Assembly: GCA_003519485.1 (NCBI GenBank)
Contig: DOWQ01000640.1
Coordinates: 1-12,421 of the forward strand
Origin: Streptomyces sp.
GTDB lineage: Bacteria; Actinomycetota; Actinomycetes; Streptomycetales; Streptomycetaceae
DNA length: 12,421 nucleotides
Direction of reading: 5' to 3'
Below the pieces are notes generated by a model that saw only the letters and a list, made by a program, of their open reading frames with translations, did not search any database and had not been told where the DNA came from. A program made the translations under genes and the position numbers. Of this stretch, positions 6,643 to 12,421 are shown in pieces. Each line of letters begins with the position of its first letter. The first letter of the stretch is position 1.

Positions 6643-7200
6643 TCAGCCGATCGAGAAGTCGGCGAACTCGACGTCAGTGAAAGCGATGTGCAGCCGGTGG
6701 GCGCGGCGACCCCATTCGCGAAAGTAGGCGTGCCCCAGCGCGCGGGCGAGGATCACCATCTGCTGCTGCTCGCCCGCGCCGGCATCCCGAGCGGCGAAAA
6801 GCTCGCGGGCTACCTCTCCCGGCAGGTCCTGGGTAATCCACCGCACCCGCGGATCGTCCGAGGACCCTGCCGGCGCGGCGAACCCGAACCGCGCCCTCGT
6901 ATGGAAGACGAAGCCCTCCGCCTCGGCCTGGGCACGCCGACGGGCCCGTATCCGGGGCTGCCACCGAGCCAGGACCGCTTCCTCGATCGCCCGGACCTGC
7001 AGCGGACCCGGCGGACGACGTGCTCCGGACTTCTTCGTCACCCACCGCTGCACAGTGCGCTGCGACACCCCCAGCACGGTGGCCACCTTCCGGGTGGAAT
7101 CACGGTGCGTCGCCAGCAGAAACCGCAGGCGGGCCTCGGTGCTTGAGGGAACGGGTCGCGTGCGCAACGCACGCTGCAGCCCCTGCTCGATCTGTCCCAC
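6643..7200 (-). CDS. tpg: Telomere terminal protein, Tpg family
   Basis: A 185-aa protein, the usual Tpg length. Tpg proteins become covalently attached to the 5' ends of linear Streptomyces replicons and prime the fill-in of the telomeric gap. Recognisable segments are TRPVPSSTEARLRFL (14-28), a helix-turn-helix KVATVLGVSQRTVQRWV (38-54), RWQPRIRARRR (79-89), the invariant-looking TRARFGF (101-107), LFAARDAGAGEQQ (134-146) and the closing FTDVEF (174-179). The site reported as the nucleotide acceptor in Tpg is Thr114; here position 114 is Ser (AGSSDD). GTG 7200 is chosen because GGAGG lies 7 bases before it and the protein then begins as other Tpg proteins do; a 58-residue upstream extension does not look coding. 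The partner gene tap, usually just upstream, is absent from this window. The 3' end faces the gene ending at 6603, 39 bases away. Confidence 0.85.
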   Translation of the reverse strand: MGQIEQGLQRALRTRPVPSSTEARLRFLLATHRDSTRKVATVLGVSQRTVQRWVTKKSGARRPPGPLQVRAIEEAVLARWQPRIRARRRAQAEAEGFVFHTRARFGFAAPAGSSDDPRVRWITQDLPGEVARELFAARDAGAGEQQQMVILARALGHAYFREWGRRAHRLHIAFTDVEFADFSIG

Positions 7201-7676
7201 GTCCGCCCCTCCCAGCAGCCAGCCGCCAGGGGCCGCCCCCCGCAGCGACAGTTCTTTCACACCGCTCGCCCCGGCCCGCCAGTTCCAACATCTTCGGGAC
7301 AGGATCAGCGGACGTCGGCTACGGGAGCGGCGAGCATCGGCTCGGGTCGGGGCCCATGTCACCTGCGGATCCACAGACCGGATACGTACCCTTCATGGGT
7401 ATGGGGAAGGTCGTCACTCTCGTGGAGCTGGTGCTGGCGCAACGGCGTCCGAAGCGCCCATGGCGGCTGTCGGCTCCTGGAGCGATGCGGAGACCGACTC
7501 CCTGGAAGACCGGTGGCGCCGTGTCCGTGAAGCGGCGCGCATGGTGGACGCAGGCGAATGCCATGCGATCCGGGTTTGCCACGCCGAGGGCCAGTCGCTG
7601 TGCGCTATCGCTCGCAGGGTCGCGGTGAGCCTGGCATGTACGGACAGGTGCAGAGCGCCGAGAACGGAGAGCACAC
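7201..7676. other. 476-base divergent gap between tpg and the HNH-like gene
   Basis: No intact gene was found on either strand. Open frames on the + strand across 7020-7690 are partly antisense to tpg. The gap must hold the promoter of tpg (reading left) and of the HNH-like gene (reading right), but no clear -35/-10 pair stands out. A small inverted repeat is at 7387-7401, and a possible decayed gene fragment lies towards the right end. There is no trace of tap. Confidence 0.5.
7387..7401. repeat. Inverted repeat, candidate operator
   Basis: Perfect 5-bp arms TACCC and GGGTA around a TTCAT spacer, located in the divergent gap between tpg and the HNH-like gene. It could be an operator; it is short enough to be chance. 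Confidence 0.3.
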
Positions 7677-7690
7677 GTGACGAGTTTTAG
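7460..7690 (+). pseudogene. Possible decayed gene fragment with an HTH-like segment
   Basis: In the frame that contains ATG 7460 and ATG 7541 there is a short protein-like run. SDAETDSLEDRWRRVREAA is followed by MVDAGECHAIRVCHAEGQ and AIARRVAVS. The last part resembles the first helix-turn-helix of IS21-type transposases or resolvases (an IRxLHxEG...IARRLGVS pattern), but the reading then turns into unlikely sequence (CTDRCRAPRTESTRDEF) and overlaps the start of the next gene. The best guess is a remnant of a mobile-element or regulatory gene; coincidence cannot be excluded. Confidence 0.25.
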
Positions 7691-8522
7691 CCCCGACTTC
7701 GAGGGGACTGAATTCGCCGACCCTGCAGGTTACGCCCACCTCTTGGCTCCCGAGAGCACCATGTGCTGGTGGTGTGAGAGCCGACCGGCCACCACGGGAG
7801 AACACAAGTTCAAGCGCACCAGCCTGGCGCGCTTGATGGGCGATGGTCAGGTGCTGGCCTGGGGAGACGGAGAACAGCGACGCGAAATACGGGGAAAGGG
7901 CGGCCTCAAGCGGGACCGATACGGTGTGGTCAAGTTTCCCAAGTCGATGTGCGCACCCTGCAACAACGACATCTCCAAGCCTTTCGACATCGCCTACGAC
8001 ACCTACGCACAGTACGTCGAGACGCATCTGTTGAGGATCTTGCCCGGACTCGATCTGGGGTCACTGTACGGATCCGAGTGGCGACAGAAGTCACCGGATT
8101 TGGCCCGATACCATGCCAAGCACTTCGGCTGCCGGATGGCCAGGGACCGCTTTCCCGTCCCGCAGTCGCTGCGCGATTTCATGAACGGTGCAGAGGACAT
8201 GGCCGATGGCCACATGGCGATCATCTCCACCGACTCCGTCAACAAAGCCTACGGGCGCGGAATGTCCATCAGCCCAGCTGTGCCCTGGATATCCCGCGAC
8301 ATGACGAGGTTCACTTCCTGTGTCATGGCTGCCTACATCGGCCCGATCGGCATCAGATACGAATGGGTTGCCGACGGAATCCCAGACCAAGAAAGAGACC
8401 AGTTCTTTCACCACTCGCGCCCGGTGATCAACTACTTCCGGAACGAGAAGGACGTGGTGATGAAGAGGACTCGGAAGCCGGGTCGTTTTGCACGTCTTGT
8501 CCAGTGGGCGTATCGGCCCTGA
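7677..8522 (+). CDS. HNH-like Cys/His zinc-binding protein, function unknown
   Basis: A 281-aa soluble protein with a motif set typical of HNH/treble-clef nucleases: Cys30-x2-Cys33, Gly-Glu-His43 (TTGEHKFKR), and Cys92-x2-Cys95-Asn-Asn (CAPCNND). The four cysteines would bind structural zinc, and the EH...N part could form the nuclease centre. The remaining ~180 residues match no domain I know. The start is GTG 7677 with GGAG at 7666-7669, seven bases upstream. It stands between tpg and the telomere-proximal helicase, convergent with the helicase. Whether it cleaves DNA, and whether it acts in telomere processing or in defence, cannot be told. The active site is incomplete by strict HNH criteria, since the first catalytic His has to be assumed to be His43. 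Confidence 0.6.
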   Translation: MTSFSPDFEGTEFADPAGYAHLLAPESTMCWWCESRPATTGEHKFKRTSLARLMGDGQVLAWGDGEQRREIRGKGGLKRDRYGVVKFPKSMCAPCNNDISKPFDIAYDTYAQYVETHLLRILPGLDLGSLYGSEWRQKSPDLARYHAKHFGCRMARDRFPVPQSLRDFMNGAEDMADGHMAIISTDSVNKAYGRGMSISPAVPWISRDMTRFTSCVMAAYIGPIGIRYEWVADGIPDQERDQFFHHSRPVINYFRNEKDVVMKRTRKPGRFARLVQWAYRP

Positions 8523-8651
8523 AATTCGATGGTGCCCGCCGGGGACAGCGGACTCACACCAGGGTGCGCACGACCTCTTCCAGGGTGGTGGTGTGCCCAT
8601 GACCTCCTCGCCTGGGCGGGGGCTTCCCACGCAGTTCGCGAGTGTACGAGG
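8523..8651. other. Convergent intergenic gap, possible weak bidirectional terminator
   Basis: This 129-base spacer separates the ends of two converging genes. The only stem-loop I see pairs GCCCA (8595-8599) with TGGGC (8613-8617) across 13 bases, without a T-tract. GC-rich actinobacterial terminators often lack T-tracts, so it could terminate, but the evidence is thin. Confidence 0.25.
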
Positions 8652-11327
8652 TCAGCTGTGCCGCTCAGCCCAGTCGACGCCTAGCTCCCGCAGCGCGCCC
8701 AGCTGCTCCTGGGTGAGCTTGTCGCGCCTGGACTTGGTGTTGGAGATCCATACGCCCAGCTTCACGACCACAGGCTCCTCCCCGTCGACGGCGATCTCCT
8801 CGCTGTGACCCCTTGGCACCGGCCGGTCGCCCTCACGCTCCACCCACTGCGTGAGGGCAGCCAGGCCCCGCTGGAACGCCTGCTGCGCCTTGCTCGGCCC
8901 CTTCGCCGTACGCGCGGCCGCCGGGGCGTGATACGGCGCCTGGGCAGGCTTGATGCCCAGCGCGGTCAGCCGCTCCTGCTGCTCGGGGAGGAGCTGCGCC
9001 CAGGTGACCGGGTTCTTTTGCCGCTCCAGCCACCGTCCGATGTCGTCGCCCTCGAACAGCACCCCGGGCCGGATCTCGGGCAGGTGGCCGTCGGCGTCGA
9101 CCAGGTCAGCGAGGACGCGGTAGTGCCGCTGCCAGTCCAGCGGCCACGGGCAGTCCCAGTCCGGGTCGATCGCCGTCAGCTGCTGCGCGCGCTCCGCCGC
9201 CCGCTCCGGGTCCTTCCCCAGGCCGCCCTTCCGGCGCAGGTTCGCCAGATGCTGCCCGATGGGCACCATCGCCTCGCCCTCGCCTTCGCCCCAGACCGCG
9301 TCCTGGCGGGGTGCGAGGTGTCCGGTGGCCTTCCGGTAGGAGCGGAGTGCGGCGAGCTTGTTCTCCCATGCCTCTTCGCCGGGCTCCCAGACCATCCCGG
9401 CCTCCGGGGCGTCCAGCAACAGCTTGCGCCGTTCCTCCAGCTCCCCGGCCCGCAACGCCTTTCGCTGCTGGTGGATCCATCGCCCGAGCGGAAACGCCTT
9501 GGTCGCCCCGACTTCGACCTCGACGTCATACGGAATGGCGTGGAGGCCGGTGATCTCGTTCTCCTTCCGCCAGCGGATGAGGGCCTGGTAGCCCTCCAGC
9601 CAGACCAGGGACTCGGGCCGGTAGACCCGGGTGCGCAGGAAGGCCGCGATGGTCGCCGCGTCGCGGGGACTGGAGAAGTGGAGCAGCGCCGAATCCGCGG
9701 CGGCCTGCGTGTCGTCCTCCTGGTCCTCGCCGTTTCCCTCGCCGCCGGCCCCGACGATCTGGCCGTCTTCGTCGCGCCGGACGTGGACTTTGCGTTTCCC
9801 GCTGGTGAGGGCGCGGGAGGCGAGCTGCTCGACGAGTCGTTCATCATGACTGCGGAGCCCTTGGAGGACCGCCACAAGGGGGCGGAACGAGGCGCTGGCG
9901 ACCATGTCCGTCGGGTCCTCGCCGGGCTCCAGGAACACCGGCACGATGATCCTGGCCACCTTCGTGCTGCCGTCGCGGTTGAGCCGGAGCGCGCGGCCGA
10001 TGTTCTGGACGATCTCCACCTGAGAGCCGCGGGTGTCCGCGAAGCAGATCGCCTCGACTCCCCGCTCGCCGGTGATGTCGACGCCCTCACCGAGCACGCG
10101 AACGCTGGCGAGGAAGGCGCGGTGGACCCGGCGCCCGGCCGCGTCGATGCCGCCTGCGAACTGGCGCAGGACCTCGCGCCGCTCGGAGACGAGGTGGTCG
10201 CCGCACAGCCACGCCGACCACACCCGGTCCGGCGGGACGTGGCGGTCGGCCTCCAGCTCGTAGAACTCCGCGTCGATCGACGACGCGGGGAGCCGGTCCG
10301 CGGCCGCCAGGTCGTCGCCTGTGGCGTCGTTGACGTACAGCTCGGTAGCCGTCTCCGGCAGCTTCTCTGCGAACGCGGCGGCTTCTTCCACCTTCTGGTG
10401 GAACGTCATGACGGTACGCAGGTTGTACGCCGCGGCGTGCTCCAGGAGCGCGGTCTGCAACAGGGCCAGGCGCCGGCCCCGCCGCGCCTCTTCGGACTCT
10501 CCGAGGACTGGGGAGGGGTCGCGGATCTCCAGGACGTCGATCTCGAATCCGGCGAGGATCTCGCGCTCGATCGCCTCCGAGAGTCCGAGTTCTGCGAGCC
10601 ACGCGCCGTAGGTGCCCTCCGGGTCGTCGGCCATGGTCGCGATCTCCGCCTCCTGGCCGTCCGCGCCTTTCTGTGGCCGGGCCGCGGCCAGGATGCGCGG
10701 CGTTGCGGTGAGGTACAGCCGGAAGTCCGCGGGGATCCGCTGGTTGTCGTGGATCGCGGCCCACGGCCTGCCAAGATCACCAGCGGTGCCGTGTGCCTCA
10801 TCCACGATCGCGAGGTTGAAGCCGTCCATGCGCTGGCCGTAGAGCCGCTCTCCGCCCGCCAGAGCGGCCTCCAGTGGCCCGCGAACCTTCCGCTGGCCCA
10901 CGGGTGCGTCGATGTCCTCGCGGTCCACTAGAGAGGCGTACGTGGCGAACACGACGACCGGCCCCTTCCCGGCCCACAGGGCGAGCTGGATCGGGTTGGT
11001 GGTGGTGCGCACCCCCAGCGAGTTGAGCACCGAGTCGTTCTCCAGCGAGCACACGGAGACCATCGGGGCGCGGTGGCCCATCAGGCGCCAGGCCTGGGCG
11101 GTCTGCGCGAGCAGGTCCAGGGTCGGGACCGTGACGAGGATCCGGCCGTCCGCGAATGACTCCAGCGCGCACGCGGCGGCGGTGATCGTCTTGCCTGATC
11201 CGGTCGCGGAGACGATCGTGCCCCGGGCACCCGGCGGGGGCACGGATGACCTTGCAGGGAATCCCACCCACCTACGAAACGCGGAGCGCTGATCTACCTG
11301 GTGTTCCTTGAGCTGAATCGCTGACAT
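8652..11327 (-). CDS. DEAH-box superfamily 2 helicase with four helicase-associated repeats (TtrA-like)
   Basis: An 891-aa DNA/RNA helicase-like protein. Motifs in order: an N-terminal Q/R region (KEHQVDQRSAFRRW, 7-20), Walker A SATGSGKT (40-47), PTLDLLAQT (68-76, motif Ia), VDEAH (175-179, motif II), LTATP (206-210, motif III), VLGEGVD (411-417, motif V) and QNIGRALR (441-448, motif VI). An acidic linker near 520-545 precedes a C-terminal third made of four tandem HA repeats at about 576-647, 652-726, 732-792 and 814-887, each built around a conserved tryptophan. Helicases of this layout sit next to telomeres of Streptomyces chromosomes and linear plasmids, where the ttrA product has been linked to conjugal transfer of linear replicons. 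ATG 11327 has GGGGAGG six bases upstream. It is probably co-transcribed with the gene ending at 11364. The helicase family is certain; equating it with ttrA is inference from position and architecture. Confidence 0.9.
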   Translation of the reverse strand: MSAIQLKEHQVDQRSAFRRWVGFPARSSVPPPGARGTIVSATGSGKTITAAACALESFADGRILVTVPTLDLLAQTAQAWRLMGHRAPMVSVCSLENDSVLNSLGVRTTTNPIQLALWAGKGPVVVFATYASLVDREDIDAPVGQRKVRGPLEAALAGGERLYGQRMDGFNLAIVDEAHGTAGDLGRPWAAIHDNQRIPADFRLYLTATPRILAAARPQKGADGQEAEIATMADDPEGTYGAWLAELGLSEAIEREILAGFEIDVLEIRDPSPVLGESEEARRGRRLALLQTALLEHAAAYNLRTVMTFHQKVEEAAAFAEKLPETATELYVNDATGDDLAAADRLPASSIDAEFYELEADRHVPPDRVWSAWLCGDHLVSERREVLRQFAGGIDAAGRRVHRAFLASVRVLGEGVDITGERGVEAICFADTRGSQVEIVQNIGRALRLNRDGSTKVARIIVPVFLEPGEDPTDMVASASFRPLVAVLQGLRSHDERLVEQLASRALTSGKRKVHVRRDEDGQIVGAGGEGNGEDQEDDTQAAADSALLHFSSPRDAATIAAFLRTRVYRPESLVWLEGYQALIRWRKENEITGLHAIPYDVEVEVGATKAFPLGRWIHQQRKALRAGELEERRKLLLDAPEAGMVWEPGEEAWENKLAALRSYRKATGHLAPRQDAVWGEGEGEAMVPIGQHLANLRRKGGLGKDPERAAERAQQLTAIDPDWDCPWPLDWQRHYRVLADLVDADGHLPEIRPGVLFEGDDIGRWLERQKNPVTWAQLLPEQQERLTALGIKPAQAPYHAPAAARTAKGPSKAQQAFQRGLAALTQWVEREGDRPVPRGHSEEIAVDGEEPVVVKLGVWISNTKSRRDKLTQEQLGALRELGVDWAERHS

Positions 11328-11363
11328 TTCTTGCCTCCCCGAGTGCTGAATTCCTGTGGTCTT

Positions 11364-11990
11364 TCAGATGGCCGCGTGCGGAATGCAGGCCGCACCAAGG
11401 TCGCTCCAGATCGACGCATCCGCCTTGTGCCAGCCGCCGGGCTTTCCGTTCTTGAAGGGCGGCTTGTTGTCCGGGTCGTAGTGCCCGGCATCGAGCGTGC
11501 AGACGACGTAGTCCCCGTCGCTGTTCACCGTTCGCGCGGTGCACAGGCCGCCGGCCTCGCCTAGCGCCTCCAGCACCCGGCGCCGCTGCGTGGTGTGCGG
11601 ATAGGTGCGCGGCAGGACGGTCCCCCGGACGAACGTCTCCAGCCGCACCAGGTCGGCCCGCTCGCGCTGCCTCACGTCCACGAGGTGTACAGCCAGTTCA
11701 TCAGCCCCGGACGACCGGCCGCCGCGCCGCGACCAGTCCCGGCCCGCGATGCCCACCAGGGCCTCGCTCACGGCCGTCACACCCTCATCCCAGCCCTCCG
11801 AGAACACCGGACCCCAGGAGGCCGGCGCCATGCCGTTCAGCTCGACCACCTCGCTCTGCGCCCCGGCGACCGCTCCGGCCTCCAGCGCGGCCACCAGGTC
11901 GTCCGCCTCGCTCGCGGGTACGCCCTGGGCGGCCAGGAGCACGAACAGCCTCAACCGGGCGTTGGTGCCCGCCGTCTGATACTGGCTCAC
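11364..11990 (-). CDS. Unknown 208-aa telomere-proximal protein with a C-terminal Cys/His motif
   Basis: No named family recognised. The N-terminal 90 residues are mostly helical and alanine-rich, with an ELNGMAP segment (50-56) in the middle. The C-terminal 60 residues carry a pattern seen in many small actinobacterial proteins: Cys150, then Cys164-TLDAGH170-Y, then GGWH188, then Trp195, Cys202 and His205. This could bind zinc. The gene lies 36 bases upstream of the helicase on the same strand, so the two form a probable operon running inward from the telomere. GTG 11990 is the chosen start; it overlaps the stop of a small upstream ORF (GTGA) and has only a weak GCAGG upstream, so initiation may depend on coupling. 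It is the gene closest to the telomere apart from that small ORF. Confidence 0.65.
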   Translation of the reverse strand: MSQYQTAGTNARLRLFVLLAAQGVPASEADDLVAALEAGAVAGAQSEVVELNGMAPASWGPVFSEGWDEGVTAVSEALVGIAGRDWSRRGGRSSGADELAVHLVDVRQRERADLVRLETFVRGTVLPRTYPHTTQRRRVLEALGEAGGLCTARTVNSDGDYVVCTLDAGHYDPDNKPPFKNGKPGGWHKADASIWSDLGAACIPHAAI

Positions 11991-12130
11991 CCTGCACCGG
12001 AATCGCTGCTCAGCGCGGGTGTATTTCCGGTAGATTCACCGTGACCGGTCATCTGCGACCGTTCCTCTCGAACATGAGGGAGGGTTTCCAAGTGGTTGAG
12101 GGGTATCCCGTGTTTCCGCCAACAGTACAT
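11987..12130 (-). CDS. Possible small ORF coupled to the unknown telomere-proximal gene
   Basis: A 47-codon frame from ATG 12130 ends with a stop overlapping the next GTG start as GTGA, an arrangement typical of coupled genes. An internal ATG at 12052 would give a 21-residue peptide and has GAGAGG 11 bases upstream. The product starts MYCWRKHGIPLNHL and has a Ser/Gly-rich end. No family recognised. The main alternative is that this is simply the untranslated leader, which contains several palindromes. Confidence 0.3.
   Translation of the reverse strand: MYCWRKHGIPLNHLETLPHVREERSQMTGHGESTGNTPALSSDSGAG
12004..12015. repeat. Hairpin in the leader of the helicase operon
   Basis: Perfect 5-bp arms CGCTG and CAGCG with a CT spacer, 14 bases upstream of the GTG start at 11990. 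In the minus-strand transcript it could mask that start codon's ribosome binding region. Confidence 0.35.
12042..12051. repeat. 10-bp perfect palindrome in the leader region
   Basis: TGACCGGTCA is fully self-complementary and lies about 50 bases upstream of the gene starting at 11990. Candidate regulator site; nothing else supports it. Confidence 0.3.
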
Positions 12131-12135
12131 GTTGG
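12119..12135. repeat. 17-base inverted repeat, candidate operator
   Basis: Arms CCAACA and TGTTGG are perfectly complementary around a GTACA centre. It lies upstream of the inward-facing helicase operon and overlaps a possible outward-facing -35 element at 12132-12137, which is how a regulator of either direction would be placed. Confidence 0.45.
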
Positions 12136-12160
12136 ATCTACCTGATGCACGCGCTACACT
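12132..12160 (+). promoter_or_regulatory. Possible promoter reading towards the telomere
   Basis: TTGGAT (12132-12137) and TACACT (12155-12160) are separated by 17 bases, the ideal spacing for a principal sigma factor promoter. The matches to consensus are only moderate (3/6 and 4/6). No coding sequence follows on the + strand, so a transcript would run straight into the hairpin array. Confidence 0.3.
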
Positions 12161-12203
12161 GGAACCCACACGAACAAGCGCCCCCCACTCCTCGTAGCCA
12201 GCC

Positions 12204-12221
12204 GGCCCGCGTCAGCGGGCC
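12204..12221 (+). repeat. Telomere hairpin 1
   Basis: Perfect 7-bp arms (12204-12210 with 12215-12221) around a GTCA loop. It is the innermost hairpin, and the only one without a three-base GNA loop. Confidence 0.7.
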
Positions 12222-12225
12222 CCAA

Positions 12226-12252
12226 GGTCCTGGAGGCGCAGCCGGAAGGCCC
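12226..12252 (+). repeat. Telomere hairpin 2 with GGA/GGA internal loop
   Basis: Outer arms 12226-12231 with 12247-12252 (one mismatch), a symmetric internal loop of GGA (12232-12234) facing GGA (12244-12246), then a GGC/GCC stem closed by a GCA loop at 12238-12240. Confidence 0.6.
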
Positions 12253-12256
12253 GTCA

Positions 12257-12281
12257 GGCGGGGGAGCGCAGCGGACCCGCC
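12257..12281 (+). repeat. Telomere hairpin 3 with GGA/GGA internal loop
   Basis: Perfect 6-bp outer arms 12257-12262 with 12276-12281, GGA (12263-12265) facing GGA (12273-12275), then a GC stem and a GCA loop at 12268-12270. Confidence 0.7.
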
Positions 12282-12283
12282 CA

Positions 12284-12300
12284 GGAGTGCGAAGCGCTCC
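12284..12300 (+). repeat. Telomere hairpin 4
   Basis: 7-bp arms 12284-12290 with 12294-12300 containing one T-G pair, closed by a GAA loop at 12291-12293. Confidence 0.7.
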
Positions 12301-12354
12301 CCAACTGCCGCACCAGAGCAGCCCCATTAGTCATGTCTGGCACACCGTCAGCCA

Positions 12355-12371
12355 CGGCCGCGCAGCGGCCG
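12355..12371 (+). repeat. Telomere hairpin 5
   Basis: Perfect 7-bp arms 12355-12361 with 12365-12371 and a GCA loop at 12362-12364. Confidence 0.75.
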
Positions 12372-12379
12372 GTCCCACT

Positions 12380-12406
12380 GGCTCCCGGAGCGAAGCGGAG
12401 GGAGCC
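12380..12406 (+). repeat. Telomere hairpin 6 with GGA/GGA internal loop
   Basis: Perfect 7-bp outer arms 12380-12386 with 12400-12406, GGA (12387-12389) facing GGA (12397-12399), then a GC stem and a GAA loop at 12392-12394. Confidence 0.75.
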
Positions 12407-12408
12407 GC

Positions 12409-12421
12409 CGTGCGAAGCACG
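12409..12421 (+). repeat. Telomere hairpin 7, at the window edge
   Basis: Perfect 5-bp arms 12409-12413 with 12417-12421 and a GAA loop at 12414-12416. The right arm ends on the last base, so the stem may be longer in the full sequence. Confidence 0.65.

Larger units (their letters stand above)
12204..12421 (+). repeat. Telomeric hairpin array of a linear Streptomyces-type replicon
   Basis: Seven closely spaced palindromes fill most of this region and no protein-like frame crosses it. Six of the seven have a three-base loop of the form GCA or GAA closed by C and G; the GCGAAGC form is known as an exceptionally stable DNA mini-hairpin and is a hallmark of Streptomyces telomere 3' overhangs. 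GNA loops are on the strand shown, as expected if this strand ends 3' at the replicon terminus to the right. The last hairpin ends on the last base, so further terminal palindromes are probably missing. The left limit is set by the first clear hairpin. Confidence 0.8.

Noticed and set aside
7201..7374. N-terminal extension of the terminal protein
   Set aside because: Arg/Trp-rich, lacks similarity to Tpg, and GTG 7200 has an excellent ribosome binding site and gives the normal length.
8805..10931. A 708-codon open frame on the + strand opposite the helicase gene
   Set aside because: It is exactly antisense to clear helicase motifs and HA repeats; long antisense frames are common in GC-rich DNA. 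Its product is low-complexity Arg/Val/Leu-rich sequence with no domain.
11291..12144. Direct repeat GATCTACCTG at 11291-11300 and 12135-12144
   Set aside because: A single 10-base match is expected by chance many times in a window of this size, and no transposon-like content lies between the copies.
12204..12421. CRISPR array or transcription terminator cluster
   Set aside because: The palindromes have no constant repeat-spacer period, differ in stem sequence and lack T-tracts. The shared GNA loops fit a telomere overhang better.

Overview
The window looks like the subtelomeric end of a linear replicon (chromosome arm or linear plasmid) from a Streptomyces or close relative. The DNA is GC-rich, with strong G/C bias at codon third positions and several GTG starts. 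It encodes a protein I recognise as a Tpg-type telomere terminal protein. The last ~220 bases are a dense array of GNA-loop hairpins of the kind that form Streptomyces telomeres. The loop orientation (GAA/GCA on the strand shown) fits this strand being the 3' overhang, so the replicon end should lie just beyond the right edge. The final hairpin reaches the last base, so the true terminus is probably not included.

Left block (1-4910, + strand): a compact operon for oxidative phosphonate use. It encodes a PhyH-type Fe(II)/2-oxoglutarate oxygenase (PhnY/TmpA-like), an HD-domain diiron oxygenase (PhnZ/TmpB-like), a lipoprotein phosphonate-binding protein (PhnD), its ABC ATPase (PhnC), its permease (PhnE) and an RpiR-family HTH-SIS regulator. 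Genes overlap or nearly touch. Model: PhnDCE imports an aminoethyl- or trimethylammonioethyl-type phosphonate, the first oxygenase hydroxylates C1, and the second cleaves the C-P bond to release phosphate and a glycine-type product.

Middle block (4911-7676): a decayed, mosaic zone. It holds a C-terminal remnant of an ATP-grasp (PGM1-like) peptide ligase, fused at about 5280 to the C-terminal remnant of what looks like an AAA+ ATPase. That remnant overlaps by 4 bases an intact 374-aa gene whose N-terminal half resembles an AAA+ ATPase with both Walker motifs ruined. A convergent tpg gene follows without its usual partner tap, then a ~480-base region with no intact gene.

Right block (7677-12421): a Cys/His HNH-like protein on the + strand, then a convergent minus-strand unit running inward from the telomere. 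The unit contains an 891-aa DEAH helicase with four helicase-associated (HA) repeats, of the type found next to Streptomyces telomeres (TtrA-like), an unknown 208-aa protein upstream of it, and possibly a small leader ORF. The remainder is a non-coding leader with palindromes and the telomeric hairpin array.

All assignments come from reading the sequence and from memory of protein families; no database search was run.
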